DNA of 6,242 nt from Acidobacteria bacterium AH-259-L09 (lineage in GTDB: Bacteria; Acidobacteriota; UBA6911; RPQK01). The DNA lies in the NCBI GenBank assembly GCA_027717875.1, contig JALLOL010000154.1, positions 1 through 6,242 of the forward strand. Direction: 5' to 3'. The translations under genes were made by a program, and so were the position numbers. The stretch's first letter is position 1. Every line of letters starts with the position of its first letter. The notes under the pieces were generated by a model. The model did not search any database and had not been told where the DNA came from. It saw only the letters and a program-made list of their open reading frames with translations. Below are positions 5,076 to 6,242 of the stretch, piece by piece.

Positions 5076-6242
5076 TTAAGTCAGCGACAGGCTGGCGGCA
5101 CGGGCGAGGCTGATGAACGGTTCTGGATAGATCCCAATCAGGACGGTGAACAATCCAGTGATGACCAAAACCACTACCAGGCCCGCCGAAAAGCTCAAGG
5201 GGGCCGGTAAATAATCCTTTCTGATGAACATGGATACCACGATGCGGAAGTAGTAATACACAGAGACAACCACGTTTAACGCTCCCACTACTGCCACCCA
5301 AACCATCAGGGATGAATGTGCTTCACCTGAACTCAGTGCGACTTCCAGCACCGCGGCAAAGACAAAATACTTAGCGATAAAGCCTGCCAAGGGGGGGATA
5401 CCTGCCAAGGACAGGAAGAAAATCAGCATCAGGACCGCAATGGCCGGATGCTTGAAATAAAGACCGTTGAAGTCTTCGAGAGTCTCACCAGGAATATCCT
5501 GGCGGCGAAGCAATATCACCACCGACCACGCCCCCAGATTCATAAAAGTATAGGCCAGAAGATAGATGGCCGAGGCAGTCACTCCGAAGTCAGTACCGGC
5601 CACCAACCCCATCAGCACAAACCCTGCGTGAGAAATACTGGAATAGGCCAATAATCTCTTGACGTTGTCTTGGGTCAAGGCGGCCACGTTTCCCCAGGTC
5701 ATGGTGACTATGGCAATGACGGCTAGCGCGAAAATGTAGATTTCCCGCACGTCGCCAAACGCTAGGTAGAAGATTCGGAAGAAGATGGCAAAAGCCGCCG
5801 CTTTCACGGCCACCGACATAAAAGCGGTGATGGAAGTCGGCGCTCCCTCATACGCATCAGGAACCCACATGTGAAATGGCACGGCCGCAATCTTAAAGCA
5901 CAAACCGGCCATCATCATAAAGAGAGAAAGAACGAGAAGGGTGTTGTTTTCCAGCCCGACGATTTGCCGGCCTATCTCGTTCAGGTTTGTACTGCCACTG
6001 AGGCCGTAAAGCAGGGACATTCCGTATAAAATGATTCCCGTGGAAAAAGCCCCCAACAGGAAGTACTTCATTGCAGCCTCATTGGATCGTTTTTGGCTTC
6101 TGAGAAAACCCACCAGGACGTAAGTGGAAATGGACATCAGCTCCAGGCCCACAAAAAGACTCACCAAATCGATGGCTCCGGCCATGAACATCATCCCAGC
6201 CGTGGCAAAAAGAATGAGCGCGTAATACTCCGTATGCTGTTC
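5076..6242 (-). CDS. nuoN: NADH-quinone oxidoreductase subunit N (5' end outside window)
   Basis: NuoN is one of the three antiporter-like subunits of complex I that pump protons as electrons pass from NADH (or another donor) to quinone. The visible 388 residues are hydrophobic throughout and carry the family signature: LFVGLELMS with the key Glu at fragment residue 34, KYFLLGAFS with Lys59, FKIAAVPFHMWVPDAYEGAP with Lys117, FMSVAVKAAAF with Lys147, and PPLAGFIAKYFVF near the end, with a final helix ending ARAASLSLT. The spacing Glu34-Lys59-Lys147 equals E133-K158-K247 in E. coli, so about 100 N-terminal residues lie beyond the right edge (usual length about 480-500). The frame is open to 6242; an internal ATG at 6194 is not the start. 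As NuoN is normally the last gene of the nuo operon, more nuo genes are expected to the right. atpZ follows after 222 nt. Confidence 0.96.
   Translation of the reverse strand, partial: EQHTEYYALILFATAGMMFMAGAIDLVSLFVGLELMSISTYVLVGFLRSQKRSNEAAMKYFLLGAFSTGIILYGMSLLYGLSGSTNLNEIGRQIVGLENNTLLVLSLFMMMAGLCFKIAAVPFHMWVPDAYEGAPTSITAFMSVAVKAAAFAIFFRIFYLAFGDVREIYIFALAVIAIVTMTWGNVAALTQDNVKRLLAYSSISHAGFVLMGLVAGTDFGVTASAIYLLAYTFMNLGAWSVVILLRRQDIPGETLEDFNGLYFKHPAIAVLMLIFFLSLAGIPPLAGFIAKYFVFAAVLEVALSSGEAHSSLMVWVAVVGALNVVVSVYYYFRIVVSMFIRKDYLPAPLSFSAGLVVVLVITGLFTVLIGIYPEPFISLARAASLSLT

Noticed and set aside
4942..5301. 119-codon minus-strand open frame across the end of nuoN and the repeat block
   Set aside because: It is out of frame with the clear NuoN sequence, and its tail is low-complexity translation of the heptad repeats.

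Overview
All genes in this window read right to left on the minus strand. In transcription order they are nuoN (5' part outside the right edge), atpZ, atpI, atpB, atpE, atpF, ccmE and ccmF (3' end outside the left edge). The content is bioenergetic: the distal proton-pumping subunit of respiratory complex I, the membrane (Fo) sector of an F-type ATP synthase with its two small accessory membrane proteins, and two core proteins of the System I (Ccm) cytochrome c maturation pathway.

This indicates a respiring Gram-negative bacterium. Fo genes that are not followed by F1 genes, an atpZ-atpI-atpB-atpE order, and a CcmE with Cys in place of the usual heme-binding His together resemble Desulfobacterota and similar deep Gram-negative lineages (Nitrospirota, NC10 and others). 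The assignment is an inference and I cannot name a genus.

Layout: 5076-6242 nuoN; 4854-5075 a noncoding gap built largely of 7-bp repeat units with inverted arms; 4258-4853 atpZ and atpI, and then atpB, joined by 4-base ATGA overlaps; 3344-4261 atpB; 3095-3319 atpE behind the clearest Shine-Dalgarno of the cluster; 3023-3086 a very strong 29-bp hairpin in the atpE-atpF gap; 2507-3004 atpF; 2390-2506 a 117-bp gap with a small hairpin that touches the ccmE Shine-Dalgarno; 1952-2389 ccmE; 1-1945 ccmF, broken by one extra base in a T7 run (893-899).

How the genes fit together: complex I and c-type cytochromes build the proton-motive force, and the a, b and c subunits form the path by which the ATP synthase uses it. 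The c-subunit residues point to protons rather than sodium. CcmE receives heme and CcmF transfers it to apocytochromes. The points most worth a second look are the CxxxY-type CcmE, the ccmF frameshift, the atpE-atpF hairpin and the heptad repeat block. I found no RNA gene, transposase, CRISPR array or evident novel multi-gene system.
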